A stretch of DNA of 64,000 nucleotides from Portulaca oleracea (taxonomy: Eukaryota > Streptophyta > Magnoliopsida > Caryophyllales > Portulacaceae): positions 45,030,513 to 45,094,512 of the forward strand of contig CM055870.1 of assembly GCA_029582165.1 (NCBI GenBank). The letters are read 5' to 3'. Positions 23,001 to 35,281 of the stretch are shown here, piece after piece (within the stretch, counting starts at the first letter, position 1; each line of letters starts with the position of its first letter). The translations under genes and the position numbers were made by a program. The notes under the pieces were generated by a model. The model ran no database searches. It saw only the letters and a program-made list of their open reading frames with translations, and had not been told where the DNA came from.

Positions 23001-24375
23001 AAAAAAATATTGAAATATTAATCGCACTAAAAATGAATTGTATTACACACTAAATTATGAAAATAGTACGATTTTATAAATAAGAAACGAAATTTTGGCA
23101 AATATATATTTATTGATTTTTTTGTGTTTTTATTGATTGGTATTTTCTCAGCTACTTAATTGATTTGTGTATTTTTCTTTTTACGGAGTGATGTTATTTT
23201 GAGATTTTCATCGTATCATCGTCATAAGATCTTGGTAAATATATTTAAATGAGTACTGTGACCATGTGATCCCTTTCATGTGACATTGGCTGGAGAATGG
23301 AGTGATGATCCTTTAGATGAGTTGTCGATAGATGACGTTGACCATAATACAAGCGATTTTGAGATTGTTGATGGGTCGAGTGATCATCCTAAATGTGACA
23401 ACCTAATTTTTTATCAACTATTCAGAGATGATGTGGACCATGATACGGGTGATGTTGAGGTAAAAGATGGGTTGAGTGATCATCGTAAATGCATGTGATA
23501 GTACGGATAACGTCACTAACCTATTTCTGAAGATGGAATTCACCAAATTTGCTTGTGTTGTGCTGGAGGATTACCCACTCGCATGAACAGAAGCATTACA
23601 AAATTTCTTAAAAGACCAACAATCATCGTTTCTTAAGTTAAAATTTGACCAGCCACGACCTTTTTATATATCTACCATGTATCCATATGATCCAAATGCG
23701 TTGCTTATGCTAGTGGATTTTACTCTCTTGCCGATGAGCACTGTGATCCAATAGTGAAGGTTCTTGTCCCCCAACTCTTCTTTGTCCGTTTTCGGTTGCC
23801 AGGTGACCTCCCACGAGGTTGGAGGATGGCCAAAGCGATGTTCAACATGGTTCCATAGAAGGTTTCTATAGAACTACGTGACTTTGTTGGCTGCCTCGGT
23901 AGGAAGGATCGTCTTCATTTTATAGCTAAAATTGATTTTCGAATATATGATTATCAAATTTCTACCTTACTTTTAATCCAATAATTGGGTTACTTTAAAT
24001 TCAATAAAAGTCATAATCACTTAATTATGCCTTAGTATTATTCAAAAACAAAACTTTGTAAATTAAAAAATGGAAAATAAGTGTGATAAAACTAATAATA
24101 AATATCCTAGCAGTCGATCACATACATTATCGTTATTTATTTATTTATTATTTATTTTGACTTCAACTGATGTAATAATTAATATGTGGCAATTTCCATA
24201 TAATACAATACAAATTAATGAATCACAATTCATACGCTGTTAATCATTTAATTATTCAATTAATACTTGCTCAAAATTTGAATATTAGTATTTCAGTAAT
24301 AAATAAATTTTAACATTTAATATAATACAAAAGTAACTTGATCTAAAAGCAAATTGACTTGAAAGCATTCCGACC
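20086..24375. other. unassigned interior of the hAT-like element
   Basis: No transposase or host gene is recognised. 20090-22560 looks like CACTA interior or captured intron-like DNA. A short G+C-richer stretch at 22615-22805 contains frames without similarity I recognise. 23280-23500 holds two copies of a motif reading DDVDHxTxDxExxDGxSDH in one frame, then broken frames to 23900 that may be a decayed gene fragment. 23900-24375 is AT-rich. Confidence 0.4.
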
Positions 24376-24910
24376 CATTTGTAATATAATCCGAATGTAA
24401 ATACAACGTGGGATTCACTCAAAAACAGCCAACTAAATCAATTGGGGATCCGAACCAACCCGATCTGATTTGGTCTGATCCGAAAACAACCCGAAGATCT
24501 CGATCCGATCAACCTAGTCCTAATCCGATGCAAACCCGACAAAAACCCATCCGAGTGAATCTGAACCCGTACCCCACCCGATCCGACTATAACCCGAAGA
24601 TCCTGATCCGATCAAAACCGGTAATATTCTGATCCGAACCCAACACAACCCATCCGAGTTAATCCAAACCCGACAGAAACCCGTCCGAGTCAATCCGAAC
24701 CCGAATCCCACTCGAACATTACGATCTGATTAAACCCAGTCCAAATGCGATCCGAACCCGACAAAACACATTTGACTCAATCTGAACCCGAACCCCATCC
24801 GATCCGAATCCGAATCCGAACCAGAGTACGGCCGATCCGAAAAATCCGAATCCGAGCTAATCCGATCCGAATCCGATCTGATCCATCCGATTGCCAGGTC
24901 CAGTATATAT

Positions 24911-25829
24911 AGTCAATACTCGTCAACTTTTCATTGAATATGCCATACAAATTTAATCATATGATTATAATTTTTTTCATTTTAACAAAAGTAAAATAAA
25001 TAATTTTAGTAATTACCCCATCCTTTGAACGGGGTATAATAACTAGTAGGGAAGAGAAGAGAAACTCAACCAATATTTTTCCATTTATTATGAAAAAAAA
25101 ATAAAAACTGGGTGTATTTTGGAAAGATGTAAGAACATTTACATGTGCGATTGTTGGAAGAAACTTTTCGAATAGGATGCAAAATTTATCAAAGATATAT
25201 CTTTATCAGTCACTTTAACCAATAAAGTTTGTGAATCTCTTACCACTTAACAAAACTAAAACTAAAGCAATTTATATATCAAATAATTGAAAGTTATTGA
25301 TATGAAAAGAAAAAGGAATATTGAATTTGAATAATCGCTGCTTAGGGATTACTGGAAATTAATAATATCTACTTTAAAAATGTATTACAATAATTCATAT
25401 TTTGTGCCTTTTAAATTGTAGTAGATCATCACTAAATTGATGAAAATAGACTCAATGTCGTTATAATGTGTCACCAAATAAATTTGTCTTAAAATTTTTT
25501 TTACCTACATATATTATCCACTTCAACAAAAGGCGTGTTTGCTTGATTTCCTTCATCCTCACCGTCTCCACTCTCACATGCATCCTTCTTTTTCCAAAGA
25601 AAAATCCACTATAAGATATTCAAAACACAAAAAAAAAAGCAATTTATTTAATTTCACATAACTAAAAACATTTCTATCATATGTATTGTTAATGTAAATG
25701 TCAAATATAGGTCAATCTAAGTAAAAAAAGTAAACTCGATTTTATGTGATGTCGGGTTAACAAACTACATAGCTCATTTCCATCAACTTAATTTGTAGTA
25801 ATCCACTGCAATCCAATAATTACGAAGTA
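24911..25829. other. AT-rich intergenic DNA
   Basis: Begins with another copy of the GTAGTATATATAGTCAATA direct repeat, then nothing recognisable. Confidence 0.5.
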
Positions 25830-26111
25830 CTCCCTCCTTTCCCATATATTGTCTCTTAAGACATAATTTAGAAAATAAAAAAAAAAACTCCCCTTTACAT
25901 TAAGTTACCTCATTGAAAATGTGAAAATGTTGAATAAAATGGTGAATAAAAAACGAAAAAGGTGAATAAAATGGAAAAATGGAAGAAAATGATGTAATTA
26001 ATAAGGTTAATTTGATAAATTAGTAATTAATGTGTTATTAGAATTATAAAATGACATATATTATAGGAAAAAAAATTAATTAAAATGACAAATAACATGA
26101 GAACAAGGGAG
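25830..26111. mobile_element. Stowaway-like MITE beside the copia insertion
   Basis: CTCCCTCCTTTCCCATAT begins it and ATGAGAACAAGGGAG ends it, with TA on both sides (25828-25829, 26112-26113). The copia at 26116 integrated 2 bp beyond this MITE's TA; its GTAGG duplication uses the MITE edge, so the MITE was there first. Confidence 0.7.
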
Positions 26112-26115
26112 TAGG

Positions 26116-26356
26116 TGATAAGAAAAGGATAGGAGAATGTAGAGAAAACTTTTCTTATTATTTCACTCAACAGAAACAAGAGGAAGCAGGCCTATATATA
26201 CAGATGAGGCCAAGGAACAAAACGAGAAAGAAGAACAAGAAAGAAGGAAAAAAAAGCCTAACAACCCTAACAAACTGAGGAAAAACAGGAACAAGAAAAA
26301 GAAAAGAAAAATGGAAAACAAACGGTAGTACTAGGACTATTCTAATACTCTTCACA
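26116..26356 (-). repeat. 3' LTR of the split copia element
   Basis: 241 bp; on the minus strand it starts TGTGAAGAG and ends TTATCA. It closely matches the 240-bp 5' LTR. A TATATATA TATA-like box lies at about 26192-26200. Confidence 0.92.
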
Positions 26357-26376
26357 TCCCCGCCCCCCCCCCCCCT
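26357..26376 (-). promoter_or_regulatory. polypurine tract of the split copia element
   Basis: On the minus strand a G-run with one C, ending GGGGA, directly precedes the 3' LTR. Confidence 0.85.
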
Positions 26377-29300
26377 CAAGGTGGAGTAGGTGGAGAAGCA
26401 ACCAAACCCATCCTTGAAGACAAAAGATTGTGTTGATATTCTAAAAGGGGCTTGGTCAGAATGTCTGCTAGCTGATCCGAAGAAGAAATGTGAGCTGTTT
26501 GGAGGAACCCAGCTTGAATTTGGTCTCGTATGTAGTGACAGTCGATTCTTATATGCTTGGTGCGTTCATGAAAAACCGGATTGGCAGCTATGTGCTGAGC
26601 TGCTTTGTTGTCACAATGTAGGGTGATAGGACGAGGGATTTGAATGTTGAAATCAGCAAGTAGCTGATCAAGCCATTCTAATTCTGATGCTGTGGAAGAC
26701 ATAGCTCTGTACTCGACTTCGGCGGAGGACTTTGAGACAATCTTTTGCTTCTTGGTTTTCCAGGAAATGAGAGAATCTCCAAGAAAAACACAATATCCTG
26801 TGAGAGACTCTGCTGAGAACTTGCAGCTGCCCCAATCTACATCTGCAAAAGCAATGAGCTGTAGTGAGTTTTGTGAAGGATAAAACAAGCCAAGGTGAAT
26901 ACTTCCTTTGAGATATCGTAGGACATGCATAGCTGGTGAATAGTGATGATCAGTGGGAGTTTTATGGAATTGAGATAAATGTTGCACAGCATAGCTGACA
27001 TCTGGCCTGGTTAAAGATAAGTAAAGAAGTCTACCAGTGATTCTTCTATATGGAGAAGGATCTTGTAAGGGAGAACCAGTGTCAATTCACAGATTAAGCC
27101 CTTTGGGAAGGGGAAATTTTGCTGGCTTGGATCCTGTGAGACCAACATCACATAGGATGTCAGAGATGTACTTTCTTTGATGAAGGAAAGTGCCTTCAAT
27201 GGACCTAGAAATTTCAATTCCTAAAAAGTATCTTGCGAGCCCTAGATCTTTAATTGTGAAAGCACTATGCAGGGCTTGCTTGATGTGAGTGATGCCTTCA
27301 AAATCATTTCCTGTGATCAACAAATCGTCAACATAAACTAGAATAAAGATGACTTTAGAACCTGTAATTTTAGTGAACAAAGAGTAGTCATTTTTGGACT
27401 GCCTAAAATTATGTTGAACAAACAGTTTGGTTAGTTCAATGTTCCATTGTCTTGAGGCCTGTTTTAGGCCATAGAGAGACCACCTCTTTAGTTTGCAAAC
27501 TTGGCCTGTCTGGGCTTTGGTATAACCTTGTGGAGGAAACATGTAAAGTGCTTCATCAACAAAACCATGAAGAAAGACATTGTTGATGTCAAGTTGGTGA
27601 AGATCCCATTTGTAGGTTGTAGCAAGGGCTATGAAAACTCGAACAGTGCCAAGCTTTGCCACTGGTGAAAATGTGTATTTGTAATCCTTGTCCTTGATTT
27701 GCAGAAAACCTCGAATAACTAATCTTGCTTTGAATCTCTCAACTGACCCATCAGGTTTGAACTTGACTTTAAAAACCCATTTAGATGTAAGGGCATGTTT
27801 GCCTTTAGGTTAGAGCTGGCAAAAATCCGGGTCCGGGTAAATCCGGGTCGGACAAATTCAGACAATGTCAAAATTCGGACGAGAAATTCATGTCCGGACC
27901 CGGTTTTATTTCGGGTCGGACAATTCGGACGAAGCTAAAATCGGGTTCGGACAATAGAAAAAAGATAAATTTTATGTCCGAAAATTCGGTCAATATAAAA
28001 ATTCAGACGGAAAATCTATGTCCAGACCCGGTTTTTTCCGGGTCGAACAATTCGGGTAATCCGGGTCGGACAAAATTTTGCTAGCTCTACTTTAGGTAAG
28101 TGAGTGAGCTCCCAGGTGTCATTTGCTTCAAGAGCTTCCAACTCCTCATTCATAGCAGCAACCCACTTGGGATCATGTTTAGCTTGATTGTAGGTATAAG
28201 GTTCTGTGGTACTTAAAACTGCAGAAAAAGAGGAGACAAAATCAGGAGACAAATGAGAAAAATCATTAGGAGAAAATAGGGGATATTGTGTGTGTGAATG
28301 AAAACTGTTAGAGTGGGAATTGTTGTGTTGCATGGGATTAGTATAGTCTTTAAGCCAGACAGGGTGTTGCTTTATTCTTGAGGATCTTCTGGGTGGGAGT
28401 AGTTCTTCTAGAGAGTTAGTAGGAACTGAAGCTGTAGATGGGATAGCATCAGACTCAGGCTGGAGACTATCAAGATGCTGATCATGATCAGAGTCATGAA
28501 CATGTTGATCAGAAACAGTATTGTCAGGAGCTGCAGAAATGGTAGTAGGTTCTTTAGTAAAAGGAGGGAGAACATCAGTAGGAAAATTGATGGGATCATC
28601 ATATCCAAGTTGATAAGGATTATGGCCCCAGGATGGAGAATAATCCTCATCATTTCCATGGTTGGTCTGACTGTTCTGTAAAATGGAAAAAGGAAAGATA
28701 TCTTCCTGAAACACAACATCTCTACTATGAAAAATTTTGTGAGAGTTTAGATCATACAATTTGTACCCTTTACATCCAAAAGTATACCCAAGAAGAATAC
28801 ATTTGATAGTTCTTGAATCAAACTTGTCTTTGTATCTTAAATCAACAGCAAAGCAAAGACATCCAATGGTTTTAAGTTCAGAAAGATCAGGTTGTTTACC
28901 AAAAACAATCTCAGAAGGGCTTTTCCAGTGAAGATTAGTAGCAGGTAATAAATTTATGATATGTGTGGCAGCTAATATGCATTCACCCCAGAATTTTTTT
29001 GGTAAATTAGCATGAAATCTAATAGCCCTAGCAGTGTCAAGGAGATGTCTATGCTTTCTTTCTACCATTCCATTCTGTTGGGGTGTATAAGGAGTAGTTC
29101 TTTGATGAACAATGCCAAGTTTGGAAAAAAGAGAGGTACAAGTATGATTAATAAATTCTGAACCATTATCAGTTCTAACAATAGAGACATGAACATTAAA
29201 TTGGGTGGAAATCATTTTAAGAAAATTTTGTATAACAGTGCTGACAATGATCTTGTCAAAGACAAGATGAGTCCATATAATCCTACTGAAATCATCAACA

Positions 29301-30480
29301 AAGGTGATAAAGTACTTTGAACCATCAATATTAGGTGCTTTGTAAGGACCCCAAAGGTCTATATGAATCAGTTGGAAACAGTAAGATGTATGAATAGTGC
29401 TTTTATTGAAAGGTTGCCTGTGCCCCTTGGCCAAAACACAAGTCTCACAAAAATGTCCGTAACCGATCTTACAAATCGATATGTATTTCATTTTGGATAG
29501 AGAAGTATGTCCTAATCTATTATGTAAGATATAGAAAGAATTCATATTACTAGTTGTAGAACTCATAAGCAAACGGACGGATGAGTCTGAATTCTTCAAT
29601 CCTGGAGGAAGATCCACTGTAAACAGCCTAGCTGAGGGTTTGAAAACACCAATGACTTCTTTAGTTGTAAGCTCCTGAAAAACACACTTATTAGGATAAA
29701 AATGAATAGATATGTTCTGATCCTTCATAATTCTGTATACTGATAAAAGATTGTAATGAAATTCAGGAATGTAAAGAACATTATGTAGAACAATCTTGTT
29801 GGTTAAGTGTACTGATCCTACTTCTTTTACAAGTTTCAATGAACCATCAGGAAGGACAACTTGTATAGGTTTATCAAGAGCATGGAGATTTTGTAAAGCA
29901 GATTTATCAAAGGTCATATGATCACTAGCACCAGTGTCAATGACCCATGAAGAAGACTTACTGTCTTGTACTGAACAGCAAATACTAAAAGGATTACCTG
30001 CAATGTTGCTAGAACCTGCAAAGTGAGAGAAAGATTTGTCATTGGTGTTCTTGCAGTATTTTGTCATTTCTTGAACCAAGGCTTGTATGAAACTGCTGTC
30101 AAACTTTGGTGAAGATCTTCCTTGATCTGAAGCATTAGCATCCAAAGGAGTGTCTGTTTCTTCTTCTAAGATTTGAACATTTGCTGCTAGCTTGGAATTG
30201 TTGCCAATTCTTTTGCCAATATACCAATCAGGGTATCCAACTATTTGAAAGCATTGGTCAATACTGTGACCTTGTCTTTTACAATGATCACAGTACTTTC
30301 TGGCCTTCAAGTGTCTGCTATCTTTGGTATTTCTGCCTTGATTTTTGGCAAGAAAGGCTTGTGTGGTATCATCCATTTCATTGCCTGTGTTGTTCTTGAC
30401 AACCTGAGCAGCAAAATCTTTAACAACATTGTAGCCTCCTGTGATTTGCCTCAGCTTCTCAACTCTTTGAATCATGTTAT
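26376..30480 (-). pseudogene. copia pol of the split element
   Basis: Read on the minus strand: CCHC knuckle (CDHCKRQGHSIDQC, about 30285), aspartic protease (VIDTGASDHM, about 29930), integrase HHCC (HNRLGH, CETC, about 29440-29520), integrase core with the DDE set intact (HIDLWG, VRTDNGSEF, QQNGMVERK, 29060-29370), a Pro/Ser-rich linker, then RT (KARLVIRGF, LDINNVFLHG, YVDD at about 27330) and RNase H (FADVDW, SAEVEYRAM, HCDNKAA, 26400-26850). A hAT MITE cuts it at the start of RT; a stop and shift near 27088 separate RT from RNase H. The gag-to-pol junction near 30475-30480 also carries a one-base shift. Non-functional, but less decayed than the copia at 7.4 kb. Confidence 0.92.
27811..28089. 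mobile_element. hAT MITE inside copia pol
   Basis: TAGAGCTGGCAAAAAT and ATTTTGCTAGCTCTA are inverted ends, and CTTTAGGT is duplicated exactly at 27803-27810 and 28090-28097. The body is made of TCCGGGTCGGACAA-type repeats, as in the related copies at 44210 and 53637. Confidence 0.93.
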
Positions 30481-31048
30481 AAGCTTATTAACAGTTGGTA
30501 GGGGATCAGATAGCAAAATATGTCCTCTTATACTATCATATTCTCCATTAAGATGCATCAAGAATTGCATCAATCTTTTCCTTTGGTCAATTTCCACAGT
30601 CTGCTTAATCGAAGGACAGGTCTTTGCACATGTACATTCTGGAAATTCAGAAACATCTGCCAGCTCATCCCATAACCTTTTGAGCTTGGTAAAGTACACA
30701 GCAATGCTATCATCATTCTGATATAACTCAGCTATTTCCTTTTCCAAATGAAACAGCAATGGGCCATTAGATTGGCCAAATCTTTCTATCAAATCTTCCC
30801 ATAAGTTCTTAGCACAATCAACATACAAGAAAGAATCTGACAGATCAGGAAGCATGGAGTTTATCAACCAGCTAACAATCATAGAGTCTACCTTAATCCA
30901 TTGCTGATAAGATGTCGAAGAACTAGCTGGTTTGGGGCATTTTCCATCGATGAAACCAAGCTTGACTTTAGTCTTGAGAGCTAATTTCACTGCCTTCCCC
31001 CATTTTTGAAAGTTGGAGCCATTGAATTTGAAGTTTATCAAAGGTATT
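30472..31048 (-). pseudogene. copia gag, main part
   Basis: Continues the Gag begun at 41577-41676. It contains FKFNGSNFQKWGKAV, a CP-like GFIDGKCPKP, WLINSMLPDLSDSF, LWEDLIERF and a Cys-rich CTCAKTCPS stretch, typical of plant copia Gag (UBN2/retrotran_gag type). The frame stops at 30472 and family sequence continues in another frame (MIQRVEKLRQITGGYN): one base is missing near 30480. The 5' boundary is the target duplication of the Tat-like insertion. Confidence 0.88.
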
Positions 31049-32690
31049 TGTAGACACAAAATACAGTCGGACCAAAATTGCATCAGTGTCACGCAGATTT
31101 TGCAAGCTAGGCCCAAAAATGGCGGACTCACGCGGATTTACAAAGCTAGGGCTAAAATGTACCGAGACCCAAAGTCACGCGGATCCAACCTTGGGCCAGA
31201 ATTGCGCGGATTTTGGACTAGAATTGCGCGGATTTGCAAAGTCAGGGCCAAAATGTACCGAGACCCAAAATCACGTGGGTCCACGCGGATTTGCAAAACA
31301 GGGGCAAAAATGTACCGTGGGTCAGTCCACGGGATCACGCGGATTTCTCAGCAATGGGATCCACGGGTTAGCCTAGAGCCTGGCGGATCCGGTTTTTGGG
31401 TCAGTCCGGATCCTGAGCGGTCTCGCGCAGATTTCTCAGCAAACACTAACCGCTGAACCGCACTACCAAGAAATGGGGAAATCCACGCGGATTTTCAGGA
31501 GGAGTGAGATTCCGAAGCCGCTACGGGCCCTTTAGCTATAAAAGGAGTCCGCGCGGATTTGGTAAAAGGGGGGGGGGGGATTCGAAAAAGAAAAGGCAGA
31601 GAGAATTCTGAGAGAAACAAAGCGAAATACACTTGAGAGCCGGCCACTGAAATCCTCGCGGATTGGCTGGCATTTCGCAAAGATCGGCGCTCGGTGAAGA
31701 TTCCAGATATCTACTTGGAGCTAGGCGGATCCGCGTAGGCTTGGTAGGGCGCCTTCATTTCTGTTTCTTCCAGTTTTCGTAGTCATTTGATCAAATTGTA
31801 AAAATGTAGTCGTATCACCCCGCCCGCTGTAATTTGTGTTAAATTTCGTACTTATTTAAACCTTATTCAAGTTCTATGCATGCATCTTTTTTTAAAAAAA
31901 TTCAGAGTGACGACTTATTTTTACTTTTTTTTTTACCTAAACCCGACCTAGTAAAGGCCGCTACGGCGGACGATGCAAGGGCATCCCCCTACATCGATAC
32001 CTTTACCCCCGGATCCGAATTTTGGTTCGAGACCAGAGTCATCCTGTTTTGTTAATTTTATCGAAAATTAACTGGCGACTCTTCTTTTATTTATGCAAAT
32101 TAATGTTTTTTCGGGCTCAATACTTCGCTCAAGTTTCAATACCCATAACCGAGCAGGAGCGGTCGAACAATCGCTCGTAAATCCGCGTGGATTTCTCGTC
32201 GGTTCGAATACTATTCGTAAATCGCGTGATTTCTCGATCGATGTAATCGCTCGTAAATCCGCGAGGATTTCTGGTCAGTGGGCCTGGCCTGATCCCTGTT
32301 CTAATAGTAGGTCGCTGGACATAAAATGGTGGACCGGGTCGTGCATATTGGTTGAAAAATCCTTGCGAATTTTGGGCCTGTATGCTAGCCAGTACATCAT
32401 TTTGATGTCTAGTGACCAATATCCCATTTAGAATGGACCTAGGCCTCGAGTAATCTGGGAAATCCGCGAGGATCTCCGATTACATCGGGCTCACGGGCCA
32501 TTCCCGAATAGATATTGGTACTGAAATTTCGAGGTAGAGGAGTTGGCCCGATTTGGCATTAAAGTGCATGGAAAATGTTTTATACCTTAAAGGAAATTAT
32601 TTAAATTTGTACCCTAGGACCAATAAGCAACCCTACGTCGATCTCGACACTCCGTGGGGGACCGTGCCCTCCGGGGCCGCGGGCCCTACA
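31049..32690 (+). repeat. 5' LTR of the Tat-like element
   Basis: 1642 bp. U3 carries at least eight CGCGGATTT-type motifs (31131 to 31660). TATAAAAG lies at 31537. The 5' and 3' LTRs differ by scattered substitutions and by a denser cluster near 32150-32300 versus 41050-41180. Confidence 0.95.
31537..31544 (+). promoter_or_regulatory. TATA box of the Tat-like LTR
   Basis: TATAAAAG in AGCTATAAAAGGAGT, repeated at 40438-40445 in the 3' LTR. Confidence 0.6.
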
Positions 32691-32691
32691 G

Positions 32692-32710
32692 TGGCGACTC
32701 CACTGGGGAC
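32692..32710 (+). promoter_or_regulatory. primer-binding site, Arg-tRNA-like
   Basis: TGGCGACTCCACTGGGGAC one base after the LTR. Its start TGGCGAC with ...CACTGGGG resembles the complement of a plant tRNA-Arg 3' end, the primer usually given for Ogre/Tat elements. The tRNA match is from memory and partial. Confidence 0.7.
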
Positions 32711-33240
32711 TTATTAGTGGGTAAGACTTGAAAAGTCGGGTTTTGTTTTTTTTTTTTTAAGAAAAAAAAAACAAAAACAAAGGTTGTCACATTTTTTTTA
32801 TTTTAGGCATATTGCATTTACGGGCCTTCCCCTTTGTTGGGCACACAAGGCAGCGTTTAAGTAAAAACCCTTTTTTTTACCATTTTGGGAAAACATTAAC
32901 CATTCAACTCAGGTGGGTCCACTTAGACCTTCACCGAGCCGGTGGTTGTTTTTCCCACTCGTGCACCACTCCCTAATCCACATGATAAAAGGGAGCAACC
33001 CGGGTACATTAACCTTGCCATGCACCCCATGGAGGCCAAATACTCGGGACACGAGCTAGAGGCTAGGGAACCGACCCTCGAATCCTTGAACGTAGACACT
33101 TGGTTAGGATGGAACTCATTTGAGTGCTATATGTTTCTTTCTCTTTTCGAACCGGAAACCATGCCATAATGCTTAGACAAAAATAAAAACAAAGTAAAAA
33201 AATCAAGTGGTCGTTTTTTTTTGTGGGCCAAGATAATTGA
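32711..33240 (+). other. upstream leader of the Tat-like element
   Basis: Untranslated DNA with T- and A-runs at 32746-32775; no ORF with recognisable content. Confidence 0.6.
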
Positions 33241-33951
33241 TTTGGTCTATACAAGGTGTGACCCCGAAGATCCGCGCGGATTTCATGACTGGTCGGTGCT
33301 TGTATAGCCCAAATTAATGGTCAGGCTTATGGGCATCAGTCTCCGTTTAGGCTTTGTAGTGCTTCTGAGCCCAAAATCCGCGCGGATTTTGGTGTGCTCG
33401 GGTACTACCGGGCCTAAGTCGAAGTGTCTTTTAGGGTTATGTGTTGGGTTGTGGTGACTGACTTGGCCCATACGGAGTTTAGGCTCCTGAGATCCGCGCG
33501 GATCTCAGGCAAGGTCGAGTCCGTGTGGTCCAAGTCAGTATTCCCGCTTTCCTGTTTCGTCGTCTCGTCTTTAGGATTTGGCCCATACATAACTCGAGCA
33601 CAGGAGATCCACGCGGATCTCGTGTCACCAAGTTATGTATGGTCCAAATTCTCGTTTTTCCTTCACCTCTTTTCTTTGTTCGACCTGGATTTAGGCTTAG
33701 TAGCAGGCCTGAGCCCAGGAAATCCGCGCAGATCTCAGTAGGCCTGAGCCCATGAAATCCGCGCGGATCCCAGTGAGCTCGGTTGCTACTGGGCCTAAAT
33801 TTAGGTGTCCTTAGGGTCATTAGTTTGCATTTCTGTGTGTGTGAAGTCTTTTTATCTTGTGTCGGCAGGTCATTTGGGTGGCACAAGGCTGCTGGGCCTC
33901 ATGGATCCTCGCGGATTTTGTGAGCGAGCCCACTCTTGTGTGGTCCAAATG
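33241..33951 (+). repeat. array of six long imperfect hairpins in the leader
   Basis: Six consecutive inverted repeats are centred near 33277, 33382, 33498, 33613, 33745 and 33911, and span 33241-33313, 33347-33417, 33456-33539, 33576-33649, 33689-33800 and 33871-33951. Each stem has its own arm sequence, but the tips are built on ATCCGCGCGGAT. The third has a perfect 24-bp palindrome at 33486-33509. In the fifth the tip is duplicated as a 35-bp tandem (33705-33739, 33740-33774). Confidence 0.85.
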
Positions 33952-34266
33952 GGCTCCTCGGTCTGTTTAGTCGGCTAGAAACGGTATGTTTAGCCCTTAT
34001 GTGAGGCCTAAGTTCGTTTTCGAGCTCGGCCCGATAAGGTCTAAATATGTCATTCTAGGCCAGAGTCTGCATTTTGCATAAGAGCTTTATTTGGGCTTCG
34101 CATATGATTTTGAGCTTTAGTTCGATCATTCGGGGTCCAAATAGAATTCTTCATCCATTGCATGCATGAAGTTTTGGAGCGACGTTGAGCTGAGTCTTCG
34201 AGTTCATCCACCTTTCAGGGAAGGATAGGTTGGTTTCGGGTTTATCAGCGGAACGAGACGGGTCGG

Positions 34267-35281
34267 TTGGAAACTTTTGACGTCCACTACGACAGTAACG
34301 AAGATCGGGCATCATCTGAGGCAACCAATTCAAGAGCAACTGACGAAGAAGCATCTGAAGGTGTTGAGTCTTTGGTAATTGACCCATCTGAGATAATGTC
34401 GGATCCCAATGATGATCATCCTGAAGATCATCCGCATAGTGACCCCGGAGAGGAGCCGGTGCCTCCACGTAACGAAATGGAGCAATTGACCAATATAATT
34501 CTGAATATGCAAGTCTCTATGAATGCTCAATTAGAGGCACAAAACCAAAGAATCGACGTCGTCATTCACGCCATGGAGGAGGTGAAAAATTCGAATATGA
34601 AGAATCCTCCTACGAGTGAAGTAGAACAATCTGGAAGAGAGAAGGATGGATCACCACGGATTTCAAACTCGAGGCTAGACCGTGAATGTGATATTGAAGG
34701 AATCTACTCTTTTCAACAATCAGTTTATGGACGACGTTGGTTTCACGCCTGTCCCGAGGGGTAGACTTCCCCCTAAATTCAACATGCCTGATATTAAATT
34801 TCGCGGTGATGAGAATCCACATCAACATGTGAGGAATTTTATGGGGGCTATGACGCTAAAAGGAGTGGAAGAAGATATCTACCACATTATTTTTCCTTGG
34901 ACTCTTGGCCCGGATGTTATGAAATGGTACAACACGCTTAGTCCTACCAAGTCCTCACGATGGAGCTCACTTTGCAAGGAGTTCTTACATCAATACTCCT
35001 ACAATGTTGACATGCCCGTCACCTTAAGGGACATGGAGCTCACGAAGCAAGGAGAGGAAGAGAGATTCTCTTACTACTTCGCTCGATGGAGGGCGAAAGC
35101 AGCTCAAATGGTAGATCAGCCTTCTGAGGAACATCAAGTAGATATGCTTGTGCAGAGCTTACAACCCTCGTACAACACCCATCTAAGGTTTCAACCTCTC
35201 AAGGACTTCATCTCATTGAGGTTAGCTGGAATCAAAATCGAAAGTGAACTAGTTAACTGGGGGCTAGAAGAACACTTATAA
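34267..35281 (+). pseudogene. Tat/Ogre-type gag with one frameshift
   Basis: The first open frame begins without ATG at 34267; the first in-frame ATG is 34396. It gives an acidic N-terminus and a predicted coiled segment (MEQLTNIILNMQVSMNAQLE). The second frame (34682-35281) carries the Retrotrans_gag domain: PKFNMPDIKFRGDENP, FPWTLGPDVMKWYNTL, KEFLHQYSYNVDMPVT, RWRAKAAQMVDQPSEEHQ and a QSLQPSYNTHL end, closely matching Tat/Ogre Gag. A frameshift in 34682-34764 separates the two. The Gag would assemble particles; no zinc knuckle or protease follows. Confidence 0.85.

Larger units (their letters stand above)
18836..24902. mobile_element. 6-kb hAT-like non-autonomous element
   Basis: The ends TAGACCTGGCAAA and ATTGCCAGGTCCA are inverted, and GTATATAT is duplicated at 18828-18835 and 24903-24910. 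A neighbouring paralogous repeat without the insert reads GTAGTATATATAGTC, exactly the pre-insertion sequence, which confirms both ends. About 550 bp at the left and 500 bp at the right are packed with CCGAACCC, CCGATCCG and CCGAATCCG motifs. No transposase ORF is seen. A CACTA-like terminus lies inside. The hAT call rests on the 8-bp duplication and the TAGRNCTGGCAA-type ends. Confidence 0.78.

Noticed and set aside
31013..31456. ORFs of 147 and 96 codons, repeated at 39938-40357
   Set aside because: They lie in both LTRs of the Tat-like element and consist of the CGCGGATTT motif read in frame (RGF, ADF); not genes.
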